Assembly: GCA_936432065.2 (NCBI GenBank)
Contig: OW386289.2
Span: forward strand, 31,822,655-31,886,654
Source of the DNA: Rutpela maculata
Lineage: Eukaryota; Arthropoda; Insecta; Coleoptera; Cerambycidae
Direction: 5' to 3'
Length of the DNA: 64,000 nt
The notes beneath the pieces are model-generated. The model was given only the letters and a program-made list of their open reading frames with translations, made no database searches and was not told the origin of the DNA. Position numbers and translations under genes: made by a program. Positions 36,541-46,956 of this stretch are shown in pieces. How positions within the stretch are numbered: the first letter of the stretch is position 1; each line of letters begins with the position of its first letter.

Positions 36541-38146
36541 GGACAATGAACATTCTGCTCATACCTAGCGTACCCAAGATACCACAGAACACTCGCGACA
36601 TGAGCGCATGTGCCGAGAGTCCTGGCTCCAGTCTTGCAGGTACAATAATATCCATCAACCAAGCAAGGTATTATCGAGGTTTTCGTCCATACATTCTGCT
36701 ACATTTTCATTGTGTGAAATGTATATCTCGAACTTGGACCCGTTCCTGAATCTAGAGGAAACATTTATTCTCAAAAATCCCCTTTCATTCATTAATTCAT
36801 CGATGTGGAGTTCTTCATTTTCTTCTCGTTGTAACTTTTCTTGAACATATGATGGTGCCAAAGATATTTGATATATACCGAATGTGAGATTTCTCAAATA
36901 ATCCAAGGAGAGTCGGGGAAAAGCAATATTATTTCTTCTAGTCTAGCCCATTGACCTCGTCTTCTCTGAAGGTTGTCGATTTCGACCCTCGCTTGGACTA
37001 CGTTCGGTTCACGGGATTTATCCAGCATTCTCCTCGGCATGTGCACATCGGCACCTGTCATCTGGATTGGGGGATCTGTTTAATAATGCTGAGGCTATAA
37101 GGTAAAAATCTTTGAGATTCTCGACATTTGGCATTTCAATAACATTATCAAAAAAGTTGAACACGCTCTTTATATGACCGTTCCTGGCTTCGATTACCTA
37201 CCTTGTTTTCGTGATCAAACGAGTCTCATTTGCTTCTTCAATAGTGAACTGAGTTCGTCCTCGGAGGAGTACGTGCGGCATTCTATAGGAAATGTCCAAT
37301 GCCTCGATGTAATCTCCTACATCGCGATAACCGCGATCGACTATAAGAGTGTCTCCTTCCTGAAACCATGCTCGAATATCATTCACATCATTCTCGCATT
37401 CATTGATAACATTTGAGCATCATTATTCCTGCTGTCAGAAAAGTAAGGTCCGTGAACAGCAAGAATATACCCATCCGGAGCAACTATTAGCGCTGGCTTT
37501 ACCAAGTGACGACCTTTTATGCAGGGAGAAATATTATAGTAATGTGCGAAAGTTTGAACTCTTGTTAATATAAGAATATGTACTAACCACGCAAGCAATC
37601 GCTTTTGGAACTTCAGGATTGGGATTATATAATTCATTCGCAAAGGGAGTAACATGTCTGGCAATATAGTCTTCCCTAGTTATAGCCTGATGTCCTACAT
37701 TTTCAGTGACAAATCTCTGCATCAACGACTTTCATACGTTGGCATTTGCCAAACTGACCGCTTGCCGGGACGAATAGCGGAATATAACTTTGAGGAATTC
37801 ATCTGATATTCCTTGGCGCATTTCACATAGAAATGTTAGAAGATCTTTCTTATAAACATGTCTCATTTTACCATTTTCTGGGACTGGATCACAGTACGTT
37901 AACAATAGATTGAACTGATCCGTTGTCAGCGACGTTAAGCAGTTGAAATCAGTATCATTCAAGTTACTTTCATCCGAGAAATCAGGGATTTTAGTGGCTG
38001 CTTGACGGAGACCTTGCAGAAAGGATTGCAATTCCGCGCCTTTAATGACATAAGGTCTATTTACAAACCTCAAACCTGGTAGTAAAGCAATAGTTACACA
38101 GTTTTTATCATCTAAATGCTGCTGACAAGATCTCACTCCCTTGGGA
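36453..38146 (-). pseudogene. DDE_Tnp_4-type transposase with SWIM zinc finger, C-terminal part
   Basis: Minus-strand pieces in several frames read in order. First comes RSCQQHLDDKNC (38136), then a helical region to 37732. A stretch ending ACVVSTYSYI lies where relatives have a DGTY-like first catalytic site, so that Asp seems lost. Next are LVKPALIVAPDGYI and the DRGYRD motif near 37350, then EANETRLITKTR. The end is a SWIM-type finger, YCTCKTGARTLGTCAH (about 36600-36650), followed by SVLWYLGYARY and the terminus near 36453. At least four frame breaks and the missing Asp make it a pseudogene. The fold assignment is from memory of the DDE_Tnp_4/SWIM proteins common in invertebrates. Confidence 0.75.
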
Positions 38147-38149
38147 ATG

Positions 38150-38231
<82 letters not shown>
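38147..38231. repeat. (AAT)n microsatellite, target of R4/Dong LINEs
   Basis: An essentially pure AAT/TAA trinucleotide repeat of about 85 bp joins the broken transposase to the first R4/Dong-type fragment. Dong-type LINEs are known to insert into TAA repeats. Confidence 0.95.
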
Positions 38232-38232
<1 letters not shown>

Positions 38233-39620
38233 CCCATGAGCTCATTGTCCACTTGCTCAGATGTCTTGCGGTGCCCGGTCCCGTAGTGAGATGTATCGAA
38301 GAACTCATGCCGCTCTGGAGGACTCGCTTTACCATAACATCGGGTAATAGCAGAGTCCAGACAGAGCCGGTATTGTTCAGAAGGGGAGTATTTCAGGGAG
38401 ATTCCCTAAGCCCCCTTCTGTTTTGCATCTCGCTACTGCCATTATCCGTTTCGCTGCGAAATACCCGTGGCTACAACTGCGGTACCCCCGGCGATAGGAG
38501 GCATAAGGTCACCCATCTGTTTTACATGGATGACCTTAAACTTTATGCCTCCGGAGAGAGGGATTTACGCCAGTCCCTCAGGGTGGTACAGGAGTACACG
38601 CAGGCTGTCGGTATAGAATTTGGGTTGGACAAGTGTGCACTAGTCCACCTCAAGAGAGGACGATGCGGTGACTACGGAGAGGATGCGCAGCTTGTGGACG
38701 GAAGCATCTTACATCACCTAGATGCCGGAGAGTCGTACACTTACTTGGGTGTCGAGCAACGCTCCACCCAAGAAGTGAGTGTAGTAAAAAACGCTCTCCG
38801 CGGCAAGTATCAGCACCGACTCCGACAGATCTGGTCTTCAGAACTGTCGGGGAAGAACAAGGTGTCTGCTACCAATATGCTTGCCGTTCCGATCCTCCTC
38901 TACTCCTTTGGAGTAATTAAATGGAATCAAGAGGAGCTGCGACAACTCGATGTAGGAACCCGAAAAAAGATGCATCTCTATAGGAGTTTGCATCCTAAAT
39001 CGTCCGTTCCACGGTTATATCTCCCACGACATCGGGGAGGCCGTGGACTCTTGAGTTTGGAGAGTCTCCATAACAGGATGGTTCTGGATGGAGCCTGTAA
39101 GGTCATAAGGAGTTCGGATCCCCTCCTCTGCATGGTCCGAGACCATGAAAGTGCAGGAGTAGGAGCCTTTTTGTTTAAGGCAGCGCGCAGAGCCGCCGAT
39201 GAACTCGGTTTGGTCTTCGACGCTGAGCGGGTTAATCACGACTCTGTCACCGAGTTGGAACCTGCTCGGCAAAAAGCCCAAGTCAAAGCTGCTGAAATTG
39301 GTTTATTTCTGCAGCTACACTCGGATAAGCCATTGCACGGAGTCTTCTATAAAAATATAGAAGACCGCGGCTTATCCGAAAGGCTGACCTTTGCTTTCTT
39401 AAGGTCAGCCGGGCTAAAGTCTGAGACCGAGGGATTCATAATGGCGTGCCAGGATGGCGTATTCAACACACTCGTCTATCGAAGTCGTGTCATGGGTATA
39501 GAGGTCCCTGATGTCAGCTGCAGGACCTGCCACAGGGCGCCGGAGACATTAATGCATTTGCTGTCGGCTTGTCCAGTATATGCAGTCTCGGCCTATATCC
39601 AGAGGCACGACACAGCATTC
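38232..39620 (+). pseudogene. R4/Dong-type LINE, copy A, truncated at both ends
   Basis: The copy starts inside the RT domain immediately after the TAA repeat. It contains RRGVFQGDSLSPLLFC, the catalytic FYMDDLKLYA and a long thumb region. Near its end is a CCHC knuckle CRTCHRAPETLMHLLSAC. It breaks off at 39620, before the restriction-like endonuclease, and runs straight into copy B. The RT-then-CCHC order and the YMDD context are those of R4/Dong elements with a C-terminal restriction-like endonuclease. The frame 38253-39722 is open across the junction, but its last residues are out of frame for copy B. Confidence 0.88.
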
Positions 39621-39648
39621 CGTCCGGTATGGCCCCTATACCGGACGG
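39620..39648 (+). other. Perfect hairpin at the 5' end of LINE copy B
   Basis: CCGTCCGGTAT and ATACCGGACGG form an 11-bp perfect stem around a 7-base loop. The likely start codon of copy B lies inside the stem. It may be a 5' UTR structure or a product of the insertion junction. Confidence 0.8.
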
Positions 39649-42600
39649 TCTCAATGATGACAACATATGCTATGACGATGGACGCTTTAAGTGGACGAGG
39701 GAACTTCGAGATGACTTGCTGACCTGCTATGAGAGCAGCGAACCTGCGCGCAGAGGGTACATGGCGCGATTGCACGAAATCTGGTACGACACGCATCCAG
39801 AGCATCGCGCCTTCTCTGAGCAACAGCTCAGGGATCAAGTATCCTACCTGCGCAGGACAGGTTACGTAAGGGCACCCCGTCAGCAGGAAGAAGCGCCAGC
39901 CGCACTGCCACCGCGGCAAAGAGCTGACGGGGAACATCCTAGAAGGTACGCCGAAGTCAACTTAAGGACGAGGGTTAGCCTTAACAGCAGGGCTAACCTA
40001 AAGCCACAAGATCTGGCTCGGATGGACGCTGTTATCGATGAGGAATTACCAGAAGACGCCGACATTTGGCAGATCAACTGTGCCGTGTACAACGCTGCTA
40101 GCCAACTCGTGCCCCGCGAGAGGAATACCAACCCCTCGAGCGGTATTGAAAAGGCTAAGCGGCGTGTACAAAAGATCGAAGGCAAAATACAGTTGGCCAG
40201 ACAACACGCTTCTCGAATCCAGAGTGTGGTGGAATACGTAACCACTGGCAAGGCATTTACGCCTAAAGTCCGGCGAACAGCAGCCGGACTCAGACGCCAG
40301 CACCACACTCTAAATCTAACAGTGATGCTCACTATTAAGCAGCACTGTTTAGATAGGATTCGAGCGCTTATGGCTATCAAGAAAAAGCTAAATAGGCGGG
40401 TACGAAGTATGGAGCAAAATACGTTGTTCCGTACGAATCCTTCCCGCCTATTTCAAGAGCCACAGCGTGTTGTCGATAATCCACCAACTGTAGCCGATGT
40501 CGAAAGCTTCTGGAAAGGAATCTACGAAACAACACGTCCGTTCGATAGCAACACTCCAGCAATAGCACACTTCGAGGCTCTGTGCCACAGAACCTTTGAA
40601 GAGCCGGAAGAAGTGGTTGAACGAGGGGCAGCAGATTCCGGACTGGTTTGTCGAGGGACGTACTGTGCTCATCCCTAAAAAGGGCGATCTGTCTGACCCA
40701 AGGAATTATAGACCAATCACCTGTCTGAACTCCCGCTACAAGCTATTTACTCGTATCTTGTATGCTCGGACACTACGGCAGGTTGATCCGGTCTTCCAGC
40801 AGATATACGAGCAGCGTGGCGCCAAGAAGGGCATGGCAGGTTGTAAGGACAGCCTGCTGGTAGACCGCTGTATTACACAGGACTCTGTGCAGTACAAGCG
40901 GAATCTATCGATGGTCTGGATTGACTATCGTAAGGCATTTGACACAACATCACATGAACTTCTGTTACATTTGCTCAAATGTCTTGCGGTAGCAGAGCCA
41001 CTAGTGAGATGCATAGAACAACTGCTGCCACTCTGGAGGACCCGCCTCACCATAACATCAGGTGCACAGCGGGTTACGACAGAGCAGGTGGCATTCAGAA
41101 GAGGAGTATTCCAGGGAGATTCTCTGAGTCCCCTCCTCTTTCGCATCTCACTGCTACCGTTATCTGTTGAACTCCGCCAAACTCGCGGGTACCACTGTGG
41201 ACCACCCAGCAACCGAAGGCATAAGGTCACTCATTTATTCTATATGGATGACCTGAAACTGTATGCCTCCGGAGAGCGTGAACTTCAAAATGCTCTAAGG
41301 GTGGTCGAGGAGTACACGCGGGCCATTGGTATGGAGTTCGGGTTGGACAAGTGCGCGGTCGTCCACCTCAAGAGAGGGCGATGCGGGGAATTTTCTGAGG
41401 ACGCGCAGCTCGCAGACGGAAGCATCCTAAGACATCTGGATGCCGGAGAGACCTACACATACCTGGGTGTGCAACAACATCACATCCAGGATGTGCAACA
41501 AATCAAGGAATCTCTCCGCGGCAAGTACAGACGCCTACTCCGAAAGATTTGGTCGTCCGAACTTTCGGGGAAGATTAAGGCGTCTGCCACTAACATGCTT
41601 GCCGTTCCTGTTCTGCTCTACTCCTTTGGGGTAGTAAAATGGACGGTAGATGAGCTGCGCCAACTAGACAGAGACACCCGCAAGATGATGAACATCCATA
41701 GGAGTATTCATCCTAGATCGTCCGTTCCCCGTGTTTACCTCCCACGTCATCGGGGGGGCCGAGGACTCTTGGGTCTGGAGAGTATGCATGGCAGAGTAGT
41801 ACTGAGTATAGCATGTAACATCCTCAGGAGCTCGGATCCGCTCCTGCTATTAGTGAGAGATCACGAAATCGCAGGGGTGGGCGCAGGATTGTTTAAGGCA
41901 GCGAAAAGAGCCGCAGATGAACTCGGTCTCATATTCGACGTCAGACGAGGCGGCCGGCGCGGTGCTGACCCAGAGTCAGTCACTGAGCTTCAGCCAACTC
42001 GTCTGAAAGCCCAAATAAAAGCTGCCGAACAGGAGAGCCTGTTTAGGCAGCATGTCGATAAACCCATGCACGGTGTATACTACAAAAACATGGAAACACT
42101 GGGTTTATCGACTAGGCTGACATTCGCCTTTTTAAGGTCAGCTGGGCTTAAGTCGGAGACCGAGGGATTAATTGTGGCCTGTCAGGATGGTGTAATAAAC
42201 ACCTTGGTCTACCGGAGCCGCGTAATGGGTGTAGAGGTCCCTGATACCAACTGCAGGACCTGCCGTCAGGCGCCGGAATCGCTGATGCATTTGCTTTCAG
42301 CATGCCCGGTATACGCGATTTCGGCCTACATCCACCGCCATAACGCGGCTTTACGAGTGCTATACTACCATCTACGGCACACGTATGGGGTAGGCCAAAC
42401 ACAAGTGCTGCCTTACATCCCCGGAGATATTGAGTCCGTTGTCGAGAACGAGAGGTGCCGAATTTATTGGAACTACTCGTTCCCGACCGTCAGGCTAATT
42501 CAAGCCAACAAGCCTGACATAGTCCTCCTCGACCATCAGAACAAAGTGATGTTTGTAATCTAATTCTCAGCACCTGCTGAGACAAACATCGCTTTGAAGG

Positions 42601-42851
42601 AGGGGGAAAAACGGACCAAATATCGTGATCTCCGGTATGAGCTCCAAGTGCTGTACCCAGACTACTCGGTCAAGATGGTCGTCCTAATAATCGGCGTACT
42701 CGGAGGGATGAAGCCTTCGCTGCTCTCAGAATTGAAGATCATACCGGCCTGTCAGAATTCCGCAGAATGGTTGGCAGGCCAGATGCAGAAGGCGGTTATC
42801 TTGGGGTCCCTTCGTCTACTTAGGGCACACGATTTAGGTATTTACAGTCAC
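39629..42851 (+). pseudogene. R4/Dong ORF: Myb-like domain, RT, CCHC, endonuclease; broken twice
   Basis: From the ATG at 39629 the first frame gives a Myb/SANT-like region (FKWTRELRDDLLTCY) and a long helical, basic linker, closing at 40678. The second frame, open from about 40596, gives VEGRTVLIPKKGD, RPITCL, FDTTSHELLLHLL, GVFQGDSLSPLLF and FYMDDLKLYA. Then come the CCHC knuckle CRTCRQAPESLMHLLSAC and KPDIVLLD of the endonuclease. The segment joining linker to RT seems shortened as well as frameshifted. At 42561-42563 a TAA stands where copy C has the Glu codon of VEFSAP, a probable catalytic residue. The frame then continues to 42851. The enzyme would nick a TAA target and prime reverse transcription there. 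Confidence 0.85.
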
Positions 42852-42878
42852 TAACTCCACAGGTCGTGGAGAGTGGCT
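42848..42878 (+). other. 3' UTR stem-loop of LINE copy B
   Basis: CTCCAC (42855-42860) pairs with GTGGAG (42866-42871). A lower stem pairs AGTCACT with AGTGGCT, including one G-U pair. The equivalent hairpin in copy C keeps pairing through a T-A to C-G change, so it is probably a conserved RNA element. Confidence 0.75.
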
Positions 42879-42951
42879 GTAAGGAATTTGCCGGCGCGGC
42901 TACCGTGAGGTGTCGGAGGCCACGGAAGTCCTGTCCGGCAGCGGGCTACCC

Positions 42952-42965
42952 GAAAAAAAAAAAAA

Positions 42966-43006
<41 letters not shown>

Positions 43007-43064
43007 TAAAAAAAAATAAATAAAAAAAAAATAAAAAAAAAAATAATAATAATAATAATAATAG
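42952..43064. repeat. A-rich and (TAA)n tract between LINE copies B and C
   Basis: An A-run is followed by TAA repeats, an A-rich AAATAAAT portion and more TAA repeats. It fits a 3' poly(A)/TAA tail of copy B plus target repeat used by copy C. Confidence 0.92.
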
Positions 43065-44172
43065 GATGGTTCTGGATGGAGCCTGTAAGGTCATCAGGAG
43101 TTCGGATCCCCTCCTCTGCGTGGTCCGAGACCATGAAAATGCAGGGGTAGGAGCCTTTCTGTTTAAGGCAGCACAGAGAGCAGCCGATGAACTTGGTCTC
43201 TCCTTCGACGTCGAGCGGGTAAATCGCGACTCTGTCACCGAAATTAAAGCTGCAGAACACAACAACTTTCTACAGCTGAACACGGATAAGCCAATGCATG
43301 GAGTTTTCTATAAAAATATAGAAAACCTTGGCTTATCCGAAAGGCTGACCTTTGCCTTCTTAAGGTCAGCCGGGCTGAAGTCTGAGACCGAGGGATTCAT
43401 AATGGCTTGCCAGGATGGTGTATTTAACACCCTCGTCTATCGTAGTCGTGTCATGGGTATAGAGGTCCCTGATGTCAGCTGCAGGGCCTGCCGCAGGTCG
43501 CCAGAGACTCTTATGCACTTGCTGTCGGCTTGCCCGACATATGCAGTCTCGGCCTATATCCAAAGGCACGACGGAGCATTACGAGTGCTTTATTACCATT
43601 TAAGGCACTCGTATGGGATAGACGAAACACCAGTGCTGCCTTACGCTCCGGGGGATATTGAGTCCGTTGTGGGAAATGAGAAGTGTCTAATTTATTGGAA
43701 CTACTCTTTTCCCACCGTCAGGCAAATACAAGCCAACAAGCCTGACATAGTCCTCCTCGACCATCAACTCAAGACAATGTTCGTCGTGGAGTTCTCGGCT
43801 CCCGCGGAGAACAACATTGTCTTGAAGGAGGAGGAAAAGCGGACAAAATATCGAGATCTGCTCTTCGAACTCCGCAGACTGTATCCAGACCATACTGTTA
43901 AGATTGTGGTACTGATTATAGGAGCCCTCGGTGGAACGAGACGCACACTGCTTTCGGAACTTAAGATTATACCGGCATGCCGAAACTCGGCAGAGGTCTT
44001 AGCCGGCAGAATGCAGAAGGCCGTCATCCTCGGTTCATTACGTCTGCTCAGGGCACACGATTCCCGGACCCAGTAGTCACTCACCCCACGGGCGTGGGGA
44101 GTGGCTACCGGTACTACCAGCTCCCCTCTGTGAGGGTCGGAGCCACAGAGAAGGGTGACTGGTTTTTAGTTA
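43065..44172 (+). pseudogene. R4/Dong-type LINE, copy C, 5'-truncated
   Basis: An open frame (43066-44076, 336 codons) begins after the TAA repeat, within the region downstream of RT. It contains the CCHC knuckle CRACRRSPETLMHLLSAC and the full endonuclease core KPDIVLLD plus FVVEFSAP, then a C-terminal helix. The 3' UTR has a stem-loop at 44077-44106 and the copy ends at an A-run (44177-44188). RT is absent, so the copy is dead, but it preserves the best endonuclease domain in the window. It overlaps copy A over 43066 to about 43575, so it is a separate insertion. Confidence 0.85.
44077..44106 (+). other. 3' UTR stem-loop of LINE copy C
   Basis: CCCCAC (44084-44089) pairs with GTGGGG (44094-44099), and AGTCACT pairs with AGTGGCT outside it. 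It corresponds position for position to the copy B hairpin. Confidence 0.75.
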
Positions 44173-44179
44173 GCTAAAA

Positions 44180-45782
44180 AAAAAAAATACATTTATTTTA
44201 CTCAAAGTAAAAATGGTACAAGTTGAACTATAAAGCTCTTCTTCCATTTGCCCAAAATACAAATAACCTAAATCTAAGATCATAAAAAGATTATAAAATA
44301 ATATTAATACATATACTTAAATCTAGAATTTCAAGAAAAAAAATAATAATTATTTTATTTTTTAATATTCAGTAATGAATTGTAATCTAACAAATGTTAT
44401 ATTTTATAATAATAACAACAATAATAATAGCAGCAGCAGCACTCAGACATGCGAGCAGACAAGGGGAACAGGCAGACTCCGCGAAGCGAAGCAAAAAGGT
44501 TAAAAGTAAATAAAATTATATGGGAAAAGAAAGAAATATGGGCGCATCCACAACGCAGCATCAAGTCTCCTGCCTCTGATCAGCCAAAATGTAATTTTTA
44601 ACAACTTTAATAATTTTTTTTTTTTATTTATATTGTTTATATTCATTTGGAAGTTATTCCAAAGATGAGATGCAAAATACGTAAATGATCTTTGAAAAAT
44701 CGCAGTTTTATGCTGAGGCACCAAGAAATTTTGTATGTATCTTGTATTATGCAAGTGATCTCGTAAAATTAACTTATTTCTTAAGTACTGAGGTTCGTCA
44801 TTATGAATTATTTGCCATACCAGTGTGAGCATGTGTAAACGTCTGCGATTTTCCATGTTTAATATGCTATGTTTATTTAGATGTGGTGATATATGTTGTC
44901 TATATGGGATACTGTAAATATAAGGCATACATGAATTTTGAAGTTTTTGAATTTTCTTTTTTGCTGTCGCCGATAATTACTTTCCATATACAACATCACC
45001 ATAATCAACTAAAGATAATACGAGTGAATCACAAAATTTTGATTTACACTCTCTAGATATGTCTTTCGCAAAACTGTATAATTTTTTCAATCGACTGTAA
45101 GCGAATTTCAATTTGGATAAAATATGTTTTTCAAAGCTTAGCGTTGAGTCTAACCAAAGCCCTAAATTTTTTGCCTCATTTACAACAGGAAAGACTTTAT
45201 TATTTAAATTAACATCAAATGAAACTTCTGATAATTTCTTTAATGCGACAGATGTATCTATTAGCATTACTTGCGATTTTTCATGGTTTAGTTTTAAATT
45301 GTGGTTACAAGAATACTCAGAAATTTTTTTTAAGTCCTGGTTTATTAGTGTTAAAACATCTCGCCACTCTTGGAAATTAAAAGATTTGTATATTTGCGAG
45401 TCATCTGCATACTGATGTAGTTGACAACTGGTGACTACATCTGAAATATCGGAAACGTACAAGGTAAACAACAGTGGTCCCAAGATTGAACCTTGAGGAA
45501 CACCTGAATTTAAGTTTTGTAAACGTGACACATTTCGAGTACCATTATCATCTATAACCACAGCTTGTTTTCTCCCATTTAAGTAGTTACTCATGAAATC
45601 TGTCGCAAATTTAGAAAAACCAAGATAATGAAGTTTTGCCAATAGCATAGAATGGTCTAAGGTATCAAAGGCCTTTGAAAAATCTATTAGTACCAAACAT
45701 ATACATTTTCCACCATCAATGTTTCTAAGAAAATCATCTACTAAATGTGTTAACGCTGTTGATGTGGAATGATTTTTTCGAT
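44180..45782 (-). pseudogene. LINE with FADD-type RT, 5'-truncated inside the transposase
   Basis: On the minus strand the LINE enters at RKNHSTSTALTHLVDDFL, then KAFDTLDHSMLLAKL, NSGVPQGSILGPLLF and the catalytic YADDSQIY, followed by the thumb and a C-terminal region to 44500. One in-frame TAA at 44977-44979 is the only break; 44928-44500 continue in the same frame. Upstream it is fused in frame to the zinc-motif N-terminus of the SWIM transposase, so the 380-codon open frame 44977-46119 is a chance chimera. The 3' end is an A/T-rich tail beside copy C of the Dong LINE. Confidence 0.85.
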
Positions 45783-46119
45783 TGACAAAGATTTTCACTC
45801 TTGCTTTTAGCAGTCTCCGCAGATTAGCAATAGCACCACAAATAAAGCATGTATGGCTAGACATTTGTGTCAGTACATTCAAACGTATACAGACAGGATC
45901 CAATTCAATAGCTCTGATTTCTTCGATTATTGATCGATTACAATTAATGCACAATCTCGCTAAATCATCCATCTCGAGAGGGGGCAAATCTATTACATTC
46001 CGTCTTGCCATGGCGATTTCTCTTTTGTTTATGTTGGCGTCGCCGTGGAGACGACTTAACTGTCGTTGAGGTAAAGCAAGATTGCAAACAAAACAAGGAC
46101 GCATATTCTGATATGCCAT
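45783..46119 (-). pseudogene. N-terminal zinc-motif part of the SWIM transposase
   Basis: About 112 codons start at the ATG at 46119. Three C-x2-C pairs are spaced along it: CFVC, CINC and CFIC. They probably make a DNA-binding zinc module typical of this transposase type. The segment ends at ARVKIFVN, where the LINE begins. The continuation, IPKGVRSCQQHLDD, resumes at 38146 after about 7.6 kb of nested insertions. Confidence 0.7.
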
Positions 46120-46129
46120 ATTTCCGCCA

Positions 46130-46694
46130 GTTGACGGTCAAAAATAGTAGTTTGTGCAGCAAGAGTGGATATGGATAATCCACTCGAGTTGTACAATATA
46201 CTTTGTCTACGATCAGCTTAAAAAAACTGCAAAACTTATTAAACATTAATATATTACACACAGCAAGAAAAAAATAAAATTTGCTGTTTTCTGTACAGTC
46301 TGTAGAATGGATAAGTAGGCAATTCCAGTTAACTGAATGGATATATTTCATATCAGTTCTAGGATGGATATGAAATGAAATCGACCAATCACAGTTCGTG
46401 TATTAAGTACATAGACAACTATTCGTTTTAAAATCAAATTAGTGTCAAAGTAACTGTCATTGTGTACTGTCAGTATGTATTTGTGTAATATATTAATGTT
46501 TAACAAACTTTGTAATTTTTTTAAGCTGGTCGTAGAAAAAGTATACTGTACAACTCGAGTGAACTATCCATATCGCACTCAAAAATTTGAAGCACTCCTT
46601 CTACGGCGTCGTGCTCAAACTTCTTTATCATGCGATATGGATATCATATCCACTCTTGTTGCACAAACTACTATAAATGCCTAAGGCAGTCAAC
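46130..46694. mobile_element. Fold-back element upstream of the transposase start
   Basis: Two arms, about 46130-46265 and 46480-46694, are inverted copies sharing TAGTAGTTTGTGC and ACTCGAGTTGTACA landmarks. The right arm has an extra segment. No coding capacity. Confidence 0.75.
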
Positions 46695-46956
46695 TATAAT
46701 TAATCCGTCAATAATGACAGATGATAAAGAAAATCAAAATATGATAAAAAAAAAAGAATATCTAAGTGCTGGATAGTGGGACTAATTTTTAAATTGTTCG
46801 ATTAGTGAATTGCGCTTTTAATCATGTGTTACAACATAAAAGAATAGCACTTACCTACAGAGGAACAATTTTCTTTATATTGTAAAAAGGCAAAATAATT
46901 AAGAAATATGTTTTCAGCAGTATTACTGAAAAGCATAAAACATAAAAGATCTATCT

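Larger units (their letters stand above)
39620..42951 (+). mobile_element. R4/Dong-type LINE, copy B, nearly full length
   Basis: It begins at a perfect hairpin (39620-39648) and ends with A-rich sequence that passes into (TAA)n at 42952. It encodes an N-terminal DNA-binding region, RT, CCHC knuckle and restriction-like endonuclease, in two frames with one internal stop. A 3' UTR stem-loop lies at 42848-42878. Confidence 0.85.

Noticed and set aside
38108..38335. Poly-Tyr frame
   Set aside because: Translation of the (AAT)n microsatellite joined to LINE sequence.
39593..43893. Several 60-170-codon minus-strand frames across the R4/Dong LINEs
   Set aside because: They are antisense shadows of the GC-richer LINE coding strand and carry no family motif.
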